From Campylobacteraceae bacterium (lineage in GTDB: Bacteria > Campylobacterota > Campylobacteria > Campylobacterales > Campylobacteraceae): a stretch of 13,814 bases of DNA. The first letter of the stretch is position 1; each line of letters starts with the position of its first letter. Under the pieces are notes generated by a model. The model was not told the origin of the DNA. It did no database searches and saw only the letters and a program-made list of their open reading frames with translations. The translations under genes and the position numbers were made by a program. Location of the stretch: NCBI GenBank assembly GCA_031276365.1, contig JAISNG010000051.1, forward strand, positions 1 through 13,814. The letters run 5' to 3'. Of this stretch, positions 13,786 to 13,814 are shown in pieces.

Positions 13786-13814
13786 AGGACTTGCAAACAA
13801 ACAAAATAATTATG

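Overview
The window looks like a chromosomal segment of a low-GC Campylobacterota (Epsilonproteobacteria), probably a free-living relative of Sulfurimonas or Sulfurovum. This rests on gene content (a futalosine-pathway menaquinone gene followed directly by an M16 peptidase-like gene, a Rep/UvrD-type helicase, a compact RecG, a B12-independent methionine synthase) and on AT-rich codon use. Genus-level placement is an inference from memory of the families, not from a search.

Layout. 1-913: no gene; a mosaic of palindromic repeats sharing GTCATTCCCGC / GCGGGAAT ends. 914-2950 (-): UvrD/Rep-family helicase. 2951-3457: divergent intergenic region with no recognisable gene. 3458-5722 (+): metE. 5723-6966: a hairpin after metE, then a second repeat island. 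6967-7584 (-): small exported SGNH hydrolase. 7585-7665: divergent promoter region with a -10 hexamer on each strand. 7666-11778 (+): a tight three-gene unit of mqnC, an M16-family protein that has lost its zinc motif, and recG, joined by 4-nt and 23-nt overlaps. 11779-13412: an AT-rich graveyard with a frameshifted RelE-type toxin gene, a winged-helix gene carrying several nonsense and frameshift lesions, a 44-codon membrane ORF, a broken inner-membrane spanin overlapped by an intact outer-membrane spanin-like lipoprotein, and a 30-codon membrane peptide. 13413-13814: a third repeat island, with a 30-bp tandem repeat and a 26-nt strictly alternating purine-pyrimidine tract.

How the parts relate. 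The intact genes are ordinary housekeeping functions (DNA repair and replication, methionine and menaquinone synthesis, an envelope hydrolase, envelope proteolysis). The unusual material lies between them. Three non-coding islands carry at least four related families of ~30-70 bp hairpin elements plus degenerate 20-24 bp tandem units that look derived from one hairpin arm. The stretch after recG reads as the eroded remains of a toxin gene and a prophage lysis/regulation block. No CRISPR array, tRNA, rRNA, transposase or integrase was seen.
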